A stretch of DNA of 64,000 bases from NCBI GenBank assembly GCA_023393165.1, contig JAEWMJ010000006.1, positions 320,716-384,715 on the forward strand, in the 5' to 3' direction. This document shows, in pieces, positions 42,877 through 52,241 of this stretch. The DNA comes from Bacillota bacterium. GTDB taxonomy: Bacteria > Bacillota > Clostridia > Christensenellales > Christensenellaceae. The position numbers and the translations under genes were made by a program. Below the pieces are notes generated by a model. The model saw nothing but the letters and a program-made list of their open reading frames with translations. It did not search any database and was not told the DNA's origin. The number at the start of each line of letters is the position of its first letter. The first letter of the stretch is position 1.

Positions 42877-44034
42877 ATGCGAAGGATGAAAAGATGGGTA
42901 TGCCTCTTATGCGCGGTCTGCCTGACGGCGGCTGTCTGGGCGGCGTTCCCAAAAACGGCATCGGCTATCGCGGCGTTCGAGGAGGCTACGGTCATAGCCG
43001 ACGATGTGAATATGAGGCTCCGGCCGACGGTTGACTCTCCATTCGTATTGAAATTGAAACTGGGCACCAGGGTAGGCGTCTTTTGCGAGGAAGTGGACGG
43101 ATGGTGCCGTATTATTTATGGCAATTACCGGGGATACGTAAGCAAGGATTACGTGTTCCTGCCATCCACCGATACCATGGTGGGAAATGTATTGATCGAT
43201 TCGTGTCCGGTTACCCATACGTCCGGAGACTACGCGCAGTCCATAGGGACGCTGAGCGCGGGCGATGGCGTAACCATTACGGATATCCAGGGAGAGTATT
43301 ACAGGATCAGCCTGCAGGACGGTTCCGAAGGGTTCGTAAAGAACACAAACCTGAAGACCAGTTCCGCGAAAACGGCGTCCAACCTTTTAAAGAAGGGAAT
43401 GAAGGGCGCCGAAGTAACCAAAATGCAGAATAAGCTCAGGGAACGCGGCTTTCTGGACGCGTCTTCCACCGGGGAGTTCGGCGATAAAACCTTTGAAGCG
43501 GTAAGCGCGTTCCAGGAAGCCGCCGGAATAGCCGCGGACGGGATTGCCGGCCAAGCCACTCTGGAGGCGCTTTACAGCAACAGCAATATTGTGCGCACCG
43601 CAGCCGCCCGCGCGGGGCTCGAGGGAAAAGTGCAGCTTACCCCCTGGAGCGAGGCGCAGGATATCTTTTCGGAAGGATCGGTTGCACTGATCACAGACGT
43701 CAAGACGGGGCTGCAATGGCATGAGCAGCGGTTTGGAGGCTGGTATCACGCTGATTGTGAACCGGTGTCCGCGGAGGATACCGCCAAGCTGAAAGAGGCG
43801 TACGGCGGTGAATGGAGCTGGGACAGGCGTGCGGTCTGGGTCACGATCGACGGCGTCACAATGGCGGCTTCCATAAACGGTATGCCGCATATGGCATCTC
43901 CCATAGAGGGGAATAATTTTCCGGGGCATCACTGCATCCACTTTTACAAAAGCAAGGTGCACGAAACCTCGGCGGAATGCCCCAGGCATCAGGCTATGGT
44001 GCAATACGCCTATAAAGTGGGCAATTCGGTTTAG
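42877..44034 (+). CDS. Secreted protein with SH3 and peptidoglycan-binding domains
   Basis: 385 residues. A signal peptide (about 1-30, ending TASA), two bacterial SH3-like domains (about 36-85 with VNMRLRPTVDSPFVLKL, and 95-155), a PG_binding_1 domain (about 165-228, MKGAEVTKMQNKLRERGF) and a C-terminal domain of about 140 residues that begins near TPWSEAQDIF. That last domain resembles those found at the end of clostridial wall-bound proteins; histidines (GHHCIHFY) suggest a metal site or peptidase-like role, not proven. GAGG precedes the ATG. Confidence 0.8.
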   Translation: MRRMKRWVCLLCAVCLTAAVWAAFPKTASAIAAFEEATVIADDVNMRLRPTVDSPFVLKLKLGTRVGVFCEEVDGWCRIIYGNYRGYVSKDYVFLPSTDTMVGNVLIDSCPVTHTSGDYAQSIGTLSAGDGVTITDIQGEYYRISLQDGSEGFVKNTNLKTSSAKTASNLLKKGMKGAEVTKMQNKLRERGFLDASSTGEFGDKTFEAVSAFQEAAGIAADGIAGQATLEALYSNSNIVRTAAARAGLEGKVQLTPWSEAQDIFSEGSVALITDVKTGLQWHEQRFGGWYHADCEPVSAEDTAKLKEAYGGEWSWDRRAVWVTIDGVTMAASINGMPHMASPIEGNNFPGHHCIHFYKSKVHETSAECPRHQAMVQYAYKVGNSV

Positions 44035-44156
44035 CAAAACCGTTGAGAAACGCCAACTACTTTGTTGTTTCTCCGCTTGGTCGTCAGCGTAGGATTAACT
44101 ACGCTTACCTCCCAATGCTCGAAACGCCTCGTATTTGGCGCTTTCAGCGGTTTTGC
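44034..44156. repeat. R1 repeat, short complete copy
   Basis: Ends GCAAAACCGTTGA and TCAGCGGTTTTGC. Body matches 1-104. The last base of the upstream stop TAG is its first base. The outer pairs (AAAACCG/CGGTTTT) differ from the long copy (AAAAACG/CGTTTTT) in a pairing-preserving way. Confidence 0.75.
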
Positions 44157-44213
44157 AGCTTATAAACAAACCTGCCCTGTAAAGAAATTTGTGATAAATA
44201 TTAGGGGAAAATG

Positions 44214-45398
44214 ATGGCGAGATTTTTACACTGCGCCGATCTGCATTTAGGGAAACACGCATATGGAAATCCGGAGCGCTTTTTGGATATGATGCGCGCG
44301 TTCTCATACGCCGCAGATTACGCTATAAAAGAAAAACTGGATTTTATTTTAATCAGCGGGGATATTTTCGACGCCCGCGTGATCAATTCGGCAACACTGT
44401 CCCAGGCGGTTTCAATTTTCGAAAAGTTATCGCAGAACCGCATGGATGTGTACGCGATCGAAGGCAATCACGACAGGGCGTTTTTGCGCGACCGGGATTC
44501 ATGGCTGCATTTTCTGGAGGGCAGGGGGTATTTAAAGCTTCTGCGTCCTACGGTTTCGGGACAGGATGTCCTATTCGAGGAATACAGGCAGGGCGCAGGC
44601 TGCGTGGCAATTGCGGCGGGCGTGCGTCTCATCGGCCTCGGGTATCCGGGCGCGTCCTGCGGGACATATCTGCAAAAAATGGACGAATGGCTCCAAAAAA
44701 CCGAGGATTACACCGTGCTATTGCTGCACGCGGGTTTTTCCAATATATTCTCAGAGGATATGGGCCGCATGGATATGGCGCTCCTGGAGAAGGTTTTTGA
44801 CAGGGTGGACTATGTGGCGATGGGGCATATCCACCGCAGGGAAGAGATGCTGGGCAGGGTATATATGCCCGGCTCCACCGAATACACCGATTCACGGGAG
44901 GCCATGCGCAGGGATGAAAAAGGTTTTTACACGGTGGATACAGGGACGAGCAGCATATCCTTTATACCGGTTCCGGTACGGCCTTATTGCTTTTTTGACG
45001 TGGATGCGGGGGAAAGCACGGATATTGCGGAGACGATCCTTAAAAAAACCGGAGTGCTCAAGGGTAATCCCGTATTGGGCGTCACGCTCAGGATATCCGG
45101 GCCGCTGGCCGATAAAAAAGAACTGGAACAAAAGGTAGCGCAGGAATCCGGCGCTTTGCTGGCAGAGATAACCGTGGTTTCCGGCGCGGGACTTGAGACG
45201 GCGGACGATTTTAAAACGCTCAACAGGGAGGACTTTGAACGGGCTGTGCTTTTCAATTTATTAAGTGAAAACGGAATGAAAGAGGAGCGCGCAGCGGCCC
45301 TTGCCGCCTATGCGATGGAACTCAAAAAAAACGCAAACGATTTTGATCCGGAACTGGCGCTTGCGGGATTGCTGGAGGTGAGCCGCAATGCTGATTGA
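44214..45398 (+). CDS. sbcD: DNA repair exonuclease SbcD
   Basis: 394 residues, calcineurin-like Mre11-type nuclease. Metal motifs: CADLHLG, SGDIFD, EGNHD, LLLHAG and GHIHRRE. It partners with SbcC to process hairpins and DNA ends. ATG at 44214 lies 6 bp after AGGGG and is preferred over the adjacent ATG at 44211. It overlaps sbcC by 11 bp. Confidence 0.93.
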   Translation: MARFLHCADLHLGKHAYGNPERFLDMMRAFSYAADYAIKEKLDFILISGDIFDARVINSATLSQAVSIFEKLSQNRMDVYAIEGNHDRAFLRDRDSWLHFLEGRGYLKLLRPTVSGQDVLFEEYRQGAGCVAIAAGVRLIGLGYPGASCGTYLQKMDEWLQKTEDYTVLLLHAGFSNIFSEDMGRMDMALLEKVFDRVDYVAMGHIHRREEMLGRVYMPGSTEYTDSREAMRRDEKGFYTVDTGTSSISFIPVPVRPYCFFDVDAGESTDIAETILKKTGVLKGNPVLGVTLRISGPLADKKELEQKVAQESGALLAEITVVSGAGLETADDFKTLNREDFERAVLFNLLSENGMKEERAAALAAYAMELKKNANDFDPELALAGLLEVSRNAD

Positions 45399-47658
45399 AT
45401 CCGTCCGCCTGAAAAACATCAAGAGCTTTTCGGACGCGGAGATACGTTTTAAAGCGGGCGTCAATTTCATAAAGGGAGCAAACGGAACGGGCAAAAGCAC
45501 TCTCATAGAATCCATTGGATTCGCCCTGTTCAATGTAACCACCACAGGGTTCTCGGGCGGCATCCATTCCTATCTGCTGCGGGAAGGCGAACGGGAAGGC
45601 GAAGTTTGCGTGCGTTTCCGGGCAAACGGCCAGAGTTATTCCGTGACCCGTACGGTATGCCAGGAAACCGGACGCCGCAGATGGCAGATATCCTGCGGGG
45701 AAGAACCCGTGGTAGGGCTGCTGACGGACAGGGACAGGATGGCCTTCCTGCAGGACGCCATGGGCATTCCGCCCGAGCAAAAGACGGACAAGCTGTTCAC
45801 GGATATGATCGGCGTGAAACAGGGACAGTTTAAAGCGCCGTTTGAGGATTCACAGGCAAACCGCATCCGGTATTTCAACGAGATATTCGGCGTGGCGGAT
45901 TTCAACCGGGCGCGGGACAACATGGCTGCGGTCAAAAAAAACATACAGTCAAAACGGTCGGAGCTTAAAAACCTATCCGCTGTTCTGGAGGGGACGATTG
46001 CGCAGTACGACGCCAAAAAAGAGGAATATGCCCGCCTTGGGTCCGAACTCGCATCAGCCGAAGAGGCGTTTTTAAATTTAAGCGAACAGAGTAAAAGAGC
46101 AAAAGAGGTATACGGACTTCACCGCGAACTGGAAACGCTGGCAGCCCAGATTGAGATGGTCAGGCAAAACGGGGAAAAACAGATGAGTGAGGCGCTTTCG
46201 GAATCGGAGCGCCTGGCGGCGGAACTTTCCCGTGCGGCTGAAGAAGAAAACGCGGTTTTAAGGGAAACGGAATCCCATAAAAAGCGGCAGGCTGCAATGG
46301 ACGCGGCACGTGAAGCCCTTGATATAATCAGGCGGGACGCTTCCGGCGTTGGGGATTATTTGCATGGAACTATTGATAGGATTGCGTACGAGAGGGATAA
46401 TGTGTTAAAATCTCTTGAGGAAGCAAAATCCGAAGCAGCCAAACTGGAGAACGGTATTTGCCCTTATTTTGGTGAATCCTGCGCTAAGATGCAGGGCAGG
46501 CAGGCGCTCAGCCGCACGCAGCCTTTACTGGAAAAATTGAGGGAAACCGAATCCAGATTCTATGAAGCGCTGATACGTCCCCGGAAAATGGAATGGGAAA
46601 AACACATTTCAGCCTATGTGTCGGCTGCCGGGGAACTTTGCGGTTTTTTTGAGAAGCAGCCGCTTTCCGGGAATACTGCAATGGAACCGTTTCATGCGTT
46701 TATAAGCGCAGACGGAGACGTTCTGGCGCTGTACGGCGCGCTTGCGCGGTGGGCTGGGGAGATCCGCCGGGCAGAAGAAATTTATTCGTCTCATGCGGCG
46801 GAACTTGAGTCCGCTCTGGACGCCCGGCATAAAGACCTGATCTCACGCGGCGCATCAGTGTCCGGGGCTTTAACCGGTATTCGCAAGAGACAGGACGAGA
46901 CCCAAAAAAGAATTGAAAGCCTGCGCCGGGAAATGGAAACAGCCGGAATCAAGGAAAAAAGGCGTGACGAAATCATAGCGGCGCTGGGAAAAGATAAAAC
47001 AAGCGCCGGTGAGGCGCAGAACGAACTCATGCGGATTACCGGGGAAGCGGGCCGCGTGGATGAGCAGCGGCAAAGCCTTAAAAAAATGTTGGGGTCGCTG
47101 GCGCGGGATATTGAAGAGATGGATAAAACCCGTTCAAAAATCGCCGAATACGAAAAACAGGACGCGGAATTTTCGCGGGCGGCAGGCACCGCAGAATTGC
47201 TGGCAGATCTTCTCCGGCGCGCGGGCGGCAGGGTTGCCGAACTGTATACGGGAAAGATATCGGCCTTTGCCGCACGGATGTACGCCGGGGTGGCCGAAGA
47301 CGGCGCGCAGCTTAAATTTGACACGGAATATGACGCCAAATTGGTTGATATATATAAAGGGAATAAGCGTATACGCAGTTTCAACCAGCTTTCGGGCGGG
47401 CAGCGGATGATCGCCGCGTTATGTGTGCGTATCGCCATGCTCACCTGTTTTGCCGGATTGCCTATCGCGTTTTTTGATGAACCGACAGAAAATATAGACG
47501 CTGAAAAAAAGCAGAATTTGGCCGAAATATTAAAAAAGATGCTGGGCGATTTTACCCAGATATTTATCATAAGCCATGACGACGCTTTTGATAGATTGAC
47601 AGAAAACGTTATTTATCTGGAGGAAACTCGAGAGGGTACAATATGCGGAGCTCTATAG
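45388..47658 (+). CDS. sbcC: SbcC/Rad50-type ATPase, short form
   Basis: 756 residues, clearly shorter than E. coli SbcC (about 1050). Walker A GANGTGKST, long coiled coils, signature QLSGGQRMIAAL and Walker B IAFFDEPTENID. In the middle the zinc hook, normally CPxC, reads CPYFGESC, so the two cysteines are six residues apart. The stop TAG is within the left arm of the following R3 element. GGAGGTG precedes the ATG. Confidence 0.9.
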   Translation: MLIESVRLKNIKSFSDAEIRFKAGVNFIKGANGTGKSTLIESIGFALFNVTTTGFSGGIHSYLLREGEREGEVCVRFRANGQSYSVTRTVCQETGRRRWQISCGEEPVVGLLTDRDRMAFLQDAMGIPPEQKTDKLFTDMIGVKQGQFKAPFEDSQANRIRYFNEIFGVADFNRARDNMAAVKKNIQSKRSELKNLSAVLEGTIAQYDAKKEEYARLGSELASAEEAFLNLSEQSKRAKEVYGLHRELETLAAQIEMVRQNGEKQMSEALSESERLAAELSRAAEEENAVLRETESHKKRQAAMDAAREALDIIRRDASGVGDYLHGTIDRIAYERDNVLKSLEEAKSEAAKLENGICPYFGESCAKMQGRQALSRTQPLLEKLRETESRFYEALIRPRKMEWEKHISAYVSAAGELCGFFEKQPLSGNTAMEPFHAFISADGDVLALYGALARWAGEIRRAEEIYSSHAAELESALDARHKDLISRGASVSGALTGIRKRQDETQKRIESLRREMETAGIKEKRRDEIIAALGKDKTSAGEAQNELMRITGEAGRVDEQRQSLKKMLGSLARDIEEMDKTRSKIAEYEKQDAEFSRAAGTAELLADLLRRAGGRVAELYTGKISAFAARMYAGVAEDGAQLKFDTEYDAKLVDIYKGNKRIRSFNQLSGGQRMIAALCVRIAMLTCFAGLPIAFFDEPTENIDAEKKQNLAEILKKMLGDFTQIFIISHDDAFDRLTENVIYLEETREGTICGAL

Positions 47659-47932
47659 GCAAAGGGAGTCGAGCCCATGCGGTTCAGAGGTGCGTCAAGC
47701 ACGGCATTACTGCTTTGCCGCGCTTTGCCGTAGCACCTACTACGGCTGCATCCCGGCGCCTTGCACTGCCAAACCTTACGCCCCTCTGAACTCGCAGACC
47801 CAAAAGCCGCCATTTGGGATGCAGTTAGCGAAAGAGGAAGGAGCCATAGCGGCGCTATGGCGACTGACGATGACAAAGAAATGCGCCCAAGCGGTGGCTT
47901 TTGGGCGCATGGGTCCGATTCTCTTTACCTTA
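47655..47932 (+). repeat. R3 structured element, ctpA leader copy
   Basis: About 278 bp, second copy of 11987-12263. The left arm TAGGCAAAGGGAGTCGAGCCC contains, in its first triplet, the sbcC stop codon. The right arm ends TCTCTTTACCTTA and abuts the ctpA Shine-Dalgarno AGGAGG. The same nested helices are present, the CCCAAAAGCC/GGCTTTTGGG helix being perfect here. Confidence 0.75.
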
Positions 47933-47945
47933 GGAGGAAAAACGG

Positions 47946-49229
47946 TTGAATATAAAAAAAGTAATCTATTTATGTTGCGCGGTCGCGCTTGCAACCTTTG
48001 TGGCTACGGGTACGTTTACGTACTATTATGTCACAAACAAGACGTCGGGCAATGAAGTGCGGCTGAGCGATGAAGACTACGGCTCCATCAAACAGTTTCT
48101 GGACGTAGGCGATCTGCAAAAACTGATAAACGAATATTACTTCAAGGATATAGACGCCCAGGCGCTGGTGAACGGCGCTTTAAAGGGAATGGTGCAGGCT
48201 CTTAATGATCCTTATTCGGTATACTATTCCGAGGCGGAATACAAGGCTTACAACGAAAAGAACGACGGTACGTTTGTTGGAATCGGCGCTACGGTATCCA
48301 AGGACGAAGAGACCGGATATCTGAAGGTGGTAAACATTTATACGGGCGCCCCTGCTGAAACGGCCGGACTGAAAGTGTCTGACCTCATAACCAAAATAGA
48401 CAATGTGGATGTGAAAAATATGGGGATCGACGAGCTGCAGGATCTTTTAAAAGGTCCGGTAGGGTCCAGCGTCGCTCTTACCATATTGCCGGGCGGCGCC
48501 GATACCCCTTCCGTAATCAATGTCGTACGCGCCCAGTTGCAGAACCAGTATGTGTTTTATACTATGATCGGCGATACCAGCTTTGCGCATATCTCCATCA
48601 CGGAATTCCACGGAGATGTATCCAAGACGTTTGAAGACGCAATGAAATTTGTGAAGGATGAGGAAGCGCAAGGCGTGATCCTGGACCTGCGGAACAATTT
48701 GGGCGGATCGGTCAAGGAATGCGTGGAGATTGCGGATATGATACTGCCAAATGGACTTATCTGCTATACGCTGGATAAGGAAGGCAAACGGGACGAATAC
48801 AATGCGGACGATCAGTACAACAATGTGCCCATTATCGTTCTGGTGAACGGCGACACTGCGTCTGCTTCCGAGATACTCGCAGGCGCGATACAGGACGAAG
48901 GCCGCGGCAAGCTGGTAGGGACCCAGACGTACGGTAAAGGCGTCGTGCAGTCTATTCTGGATATGCCGTATTCGGGCGGCGGCGTCAAACTGTCATCCGC
49001 GCTGTACTATACGCCAAAAGGCAGGAACATTAACGGCATCGGCCTTACGCCAGACGCGGTGGTGGAACTTCCGGAAGACGTAAAAGCCGGATCGGCTGCT
49101 CTTACCATAGATACCGATACGCAGCTCAAAATGGCGATCGATATGCTCAATCAGCAGCTCAACCTGCCGCCGGCCTCATCCGAACCGGCTGATTCGGCCG
49201 AGCCGTCCGAAGAACAACCGGCTGAATAA
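47946..49229 (+). CDS. S41 family carboxy-terminal processing protease
   Basis: 427 residues: a signal anchor (about 5-27), the N-terminal helical domain with LNDPYSVYYS, a PDZ domain (about 90-175) and the S41 domain. The catalytic serine is in GDTASASEI and the lysine in GTQTYGKGVVQ. The C-terminal tail is Ser/Pro/Glu-rich. CtpA/CtpB-type proteases cut exported regulatory or wall proteins; in spore-formers CtpB takes part in the sigma-K checkpoint. TTG at 47946 is 8 bp after AGGAGG. Confidence 0.9.
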   Translation: MNIKKVIYLCCAVALATFVATGTFTYYYVTNKTSGNEVRLSDEDYGSIKQFLDVGDLQKLINEYYFKDIDAQALVNGALKGMVQALNDPYSVYYSEAEYKAYNEKNDGTFVGIGATVSKDEETGYLKVVNIYTGAPAETAGLKVSDLITKIDNVDVKNMGIDELQDLLKGPVGSSVALTILPGGADTPSVINVVRAQLQNQYVFYTMIGDTSFAHISITEFHGDVSKTFEDAMKFVKDEEAQGVILDLRNNLGGSVKECVEIADMILPNGLICYTLDKEGKRDEYNADDQYNNVPIIVLVNGDTASASEILAGAIQDEGRGKLVGTQTYGKGVVQSILDMPYSGGGVKLSSALYYTPKGRNINGIGLTPDAVVELPEDVKAGSAALTIDTDTQLKMAIDMLNQQLNLPPASSEPADSAEPSEEQPAE

Positions 49230-49247
49230 CAGATCCAGATTATGGTG

Positions 49248-49278
49248 CAGGCAGCTCAAAACAGGGCTGCCTGTTTTT
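49248..49278 (+). terminator. Intrinsic terminator of ctpA
   Basis: CAGGCAGC pairs with GCTGCCTG around a 10-nt loop, followed by TTTTTAAT. Confidence 0.85.
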
Positions 49279-49405
49279 AATCATAAAGGATTGCCAAACG
49301 CCCTTTTATTTTCTTCCAAATCATAAAAAAATTTGGAAATTTTGGGCTCAAATGTGTTAATATTAAAGTAAAATAATTAAATCGTTTTATGGGGAGGATA
49401 TTACA

Positions 49406-51079
49406 TTGGCTACGTATACTTTGGGTATAGATTACGGCACTCTTTCGGGAAGGGTGCTTCTGGTGAATACCAGGACAGGCGAAGAAATTGCGGCAAGCGT
49501 GCTGAATTATCCGCACGCGGTTATGGACGATGAGCTGCCGGACGGCAGGAAACTGGGCCCGGACTGGGCGCTGCAGCATCCGGCGGATTATATTCGAGTG
49601 CTCGAGGTTTGCATCCCCGATGTGATAAAAAAAAGCGGCGTATCTCCCGCGGAAATCATCGGAGTAGGGGTGGATTTTACCGCATGCACCATTCTGCCCG
49701 TACTGAAGGACGGAACGCCTCTCTGTTTTCTTAATGAGTATAAAAACGAGCCCAATGCCTATGTGAAGCTGTGGAAGCATCACGCCGCGCAGGACAAAGC
49801 CAACCGCCTGAACGAAATTGCAAACAGCAGGGGCGAAAAATGGATTGCACGGTACGGCGGAAAGATTTCTTCCGAGTGGTTTTTTCCGAAAGTCTGGCAG
49901 GTGCTGGATGAATCGCCGGAAATATATGAGCGGGCGGACCGTTTTATTGAGGCGGGAGACTGGCTGGTTTGGCAGTTGACAGGACAGGAAACCAGAAACT
50001 CATGCATGGCGGGCTACAAGGCAATCTGGAATAAACGGGATGGTTATCCTTCCCCAGATTTTTTTGCGGCGCTTGATCCAAGGATGCGCAATATCGTGGA
50101 GGAGAAAATGGGGCCGGCCGTGCTTCCGCTGGGATCGCGCGCAGGAGGCATAACCCGCGAAATGGCCCAAAAGACAGGGCTTGTGGAAGGAACCAGCGTG
50201 GCCGTATCCAATGTGGACGCGCATGTATGCGTGCCTGCGGTAAAGATCGACGGACCCGGAAAGATGCTTGCGATCATGGGCACATCCACATGCCATATGC
50301 TGATCGGCAAAGAAGAAAAAAACGTCGCGGGAATCTGTGGAACCGTTGCGGACGGCATACTGCCCGGATACTACGGATACGAAGCGGGTCAGTCCTGCGT
50401 AGGCGACCACTTCGCATGGTTCGTGCAGAACTGCGTGCCGGATGAGTATTTTAAGGAAGCGGAAAAAGCCGGCATGGACATCCATGTTTATCTTCAGAAA
50501 AAGGCGGGCGAACTGAAACCGGGAGAAAGCGGACTTCTGGCTCTCGACTGGTGGAACGGAAACCGGTCGGTGCTGGTGGATGTGGATCTGACAGGAATGA
50601 TGCTGGGAATGACGCTGCAAACCAGGCCGCACGAGATGTACCGCGCATTGGTGGAAGCCACGGCGTTCGGGACTCGCAAAATCATCCAAAACTTCGAGGT
50701 CAGCGGCGTACGCGTAGACGAATATATTGCCGCCGGCGGCATTGCGGAAAAAAGCCCGTTCATGATGCAGATTTATGCGGATATCATCCGCAAGCCCATC
50801 CGGATATCCGGAAGCGCGCAGGGACCTGCGCTGGGATCGGCTATATTCGGCGCGGTTGCGGCAGGCGGCAAGGCCGGCGGATATGACGATGTTTTTGAAG
50901 CCGCCCGCGCAATGGGCAAACTGAGCGACATTGTTTATCTGCCTGACAGCGGGAACGCAGAGGTGTACGATCTCATGTACGCCGAGTACGACGCGCTGCA
51001 CGATTATTTCGGCAGGGGCGCAAATAACGTAATGAAACACCTGAAATCCATCCGGAAAGGCGGCGGCGGGAATGCTTGA
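49406..51079 (+). CDS. araB: Ribulokinase
   Basis: 557 residues of the FGGY kinase family: GIDYGTLSGRVLLV at the start, VGVDFTACT, the ATP-binding IAAGGIAEKSPFMMQIYAD and a full-length C-terminus. It phosphorylates L-ribulose in the arabinose route. TTG at 49406 follows GGGGAGG. It overlaps araD by 8 bp. araA and a sugar transporter are not in this window. Confidence 0.92.
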   Translation: MATYTLGIDYGTLSGRVLLVNTRTGEEIAASVLNYPHAVMDDELPDGRKLGPDWALQHPADYIRVLEVCIPDVIKKSGVSPAEIIGVGVDFTACTILPVLKDGTPLCFLNEYKNEPNAYVKLWKHHAAQDKANRLNEIANSRGEKWIARYGGKISSEWFFPKVWQVLDESPEIYERADRFIEAGDWLVWQLTGQETRNSCMAGYKAIWNKRDGYPSPDFFAALDPRMRNIVEEKMGPAVLPLGSRAGGITREMAQKTGLVEGTSVAVSNVDAHVCVPAVKIDGPGKMLAIMGTSTCHMLIGKEEKNVAGICGTVADGILPGYYGYEAGQSCVGDHFAWFVQNCVPDEYFKEAEKAGMDIHVYLQKKAGELKPGESGLLALDWWNGNRSVLVDVDLTGMMLGMTLQTRPHEMYRALVEATAFGTRKIIQNFEVSGVRVDEYIAAGGIAEKSPFMMQIYADIIRKPIRISGSAQGPALGSAIFGAVAAGGKAGGYDDVFEAARAMGKLSDIVYLPDSGNAEVYDLMYAEYDALHDYFGRGANNVMKHLKSIRKGGGGNA

Positions 51080-51761
51080 AGATCTGAAACGGGAGGTCTT
51101 TGAGGCAAACCTTCTTCTTCAAAAATACAATCTGGTCCTGTTTACATGGGGCAATGTCTCGGCGCTGGATCAGGACAGCGGGCTTCTGGTGATCAAACCT
51201 TCCGGAGTTGCATATGAAACCATGAAGCCGGAGGACATGGTGGTTCTGGATCTTGACGGCAAGGTAGCGGAAGGCAGCCTGAATCCGTCTTCGGATACGC
51301 CCACCCACATTGAAATCTACAGGAATTTTCCTGAAGCGCGCGGCGTTACACATACCCATTCAAAATGGGCGACTGTTTGGGCGCAGGCAGGTATGGGGAT
51401 TCCCGCGATCGGCACCACGCATGCGGATTATTTTTACGGCGAAGTACCCTGTACGCGCGAACTTACTCAAAACGAGATAGAAGATGCTTATGAACGCAAT
51501 ACAGGCCGGGTAATTGTGGAAACCTTTGCGGGACGCGATCCGGATCAGATGCACGCCGTGCTGGTCGCCAGCCACGGACCGTTTACCTGGGGGAAAAGCG
51601 CCCGGGATTCGGTGGAGAATGCGGTTGTGCTGGAGGAAATAGCGGAAATGGCTTACGGTTCTTTTACCCTGAGGCCGGGGCTTTCATCCATGCCTCAGGC
51701 GCTGCTTGACAATCATTATCTGCGCAAACACGGAAAGAACGCTTATTACGGACAAAAATAA
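51072..51761 (+). CDS. araD: L-ribulose-5-phosphate 4-epimerase
   Basis: 229 residues of the class II aldolase/epimerase family. Zinc ligands are the histidines of THTHSKWATVWA and of ASHGPFTWGK; substrate contacts lie in TWGNVSALD and KPSGV. It produces D-xylulose 5-phosphate. ATG overlaps the end of araB, so the two are co-translated. Confidence 0.93.
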   Translation: MLEDLKREVFEANLLLQKYNLVLFTWGNVSALDQDSGLLVIKPSGVAYETMKPEDMVVLDLDGKVAEGSLNPSSDTPTHIEIYRNFPEARGVTHTHSKWATVWAQAGMGIPAIGTTHADYFYGEVPCTRELTQNEIEDAYERNTGRVIVETFAGRDPDQMHAVLVASHGPFTWGKSARDSVENAVVLEEIAEMAYGSFTLRPGLSSMPQALLDNHYLRKHGKNAYYGQK

Positions 51762-51773
51762 ATCAAAATCTAG

Positions 51774-51802
51774 TTGACATTGTATCCTTAATAGGATATA
51801 TT
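51774..51802 (+). promoter_or_regulatory. Promoter of fur-rubrerythrin
   Basis: TTGACA and TATATT with a 17-bp spacer. Confidence 0.8.
51783..51798. promoter_or_regulatory. Inverted repeat in the fur promoter spacer
   Basis: TATCCT, TAAT, AGGATA lies between and into -10. Position suggests an autoregulatory operator; the sequence is not the classical PerR or Fur box. Confidence 0.5.
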
Positions 51803-51835
51803 ATCAATAAGGAATTAGTATCAGTGGTGGTTTTA

Positions 51836-52222
51836 ATGATGAAACGGAATACGATGCAAAAAAAGCTTGTGCTGGGCGCGGTACAGGTTATGAAAACACA
51901 TCCGACTGCCGAAGACGTATTTGAATATATAGCTTCCAGGTATCCGGAAATCAGCCGGGCCACCGTATACCGAAACTTAAAACAGCTATCGGATTCCGGG
52001 GAAATACGCAGGATTGCCGTTCCCGGCGCCGCCGACAGGTTTGATCTCAATCTGTTACAGCATTACCATATCAAATGCGCGATCTGCGGGAAGTTTACGG
52101 ATATCAATTTTCCCTATATGGGCGATCTGGATGCGGTGGTCGGAGAATTGACGGATTATGATATGGAAAGCCATGATATCGTTTTTAAGGGCATATGTCC
52201 CGGATGCAGGATAGCAAATTAA
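51836..52222 (+). CDS. Fur/PerR family transcriptional regulator
   Basis: About 128 residues: an N-terminal winged helix (TAEDVFEYIASRYPEISRATVYRNL) given here as SRATVYRNL core, then the dimerisation domain with HHYHIKC-type metal site (HYHIKCAICGKF) and a CPGC end motif, i.e. the structural zinc site C-x2-C plus C-x2-C. Coupling to rubrerythrin 19 bp downstream suggests a peroxide-sensing (PerR-like) role. ATG 51836 or 51839; GGTGG lies 5 or 8 bp upstream. Confidence 0.88.
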   Translation: MMKRNTMQKKLVLGAVQVMKTHPTAEDVFEYIASRYPEISRATVYRNLKQLSDSGEIRRIAVPGAADRFDLNLLQHYHIKCAICGKFTDINFPYMGDLDAVVGELTDYDMESHDIVFKGICPGCRIAN

Positions 52223-52241
52223 AAAAAGGAGTGTTTTAAAG

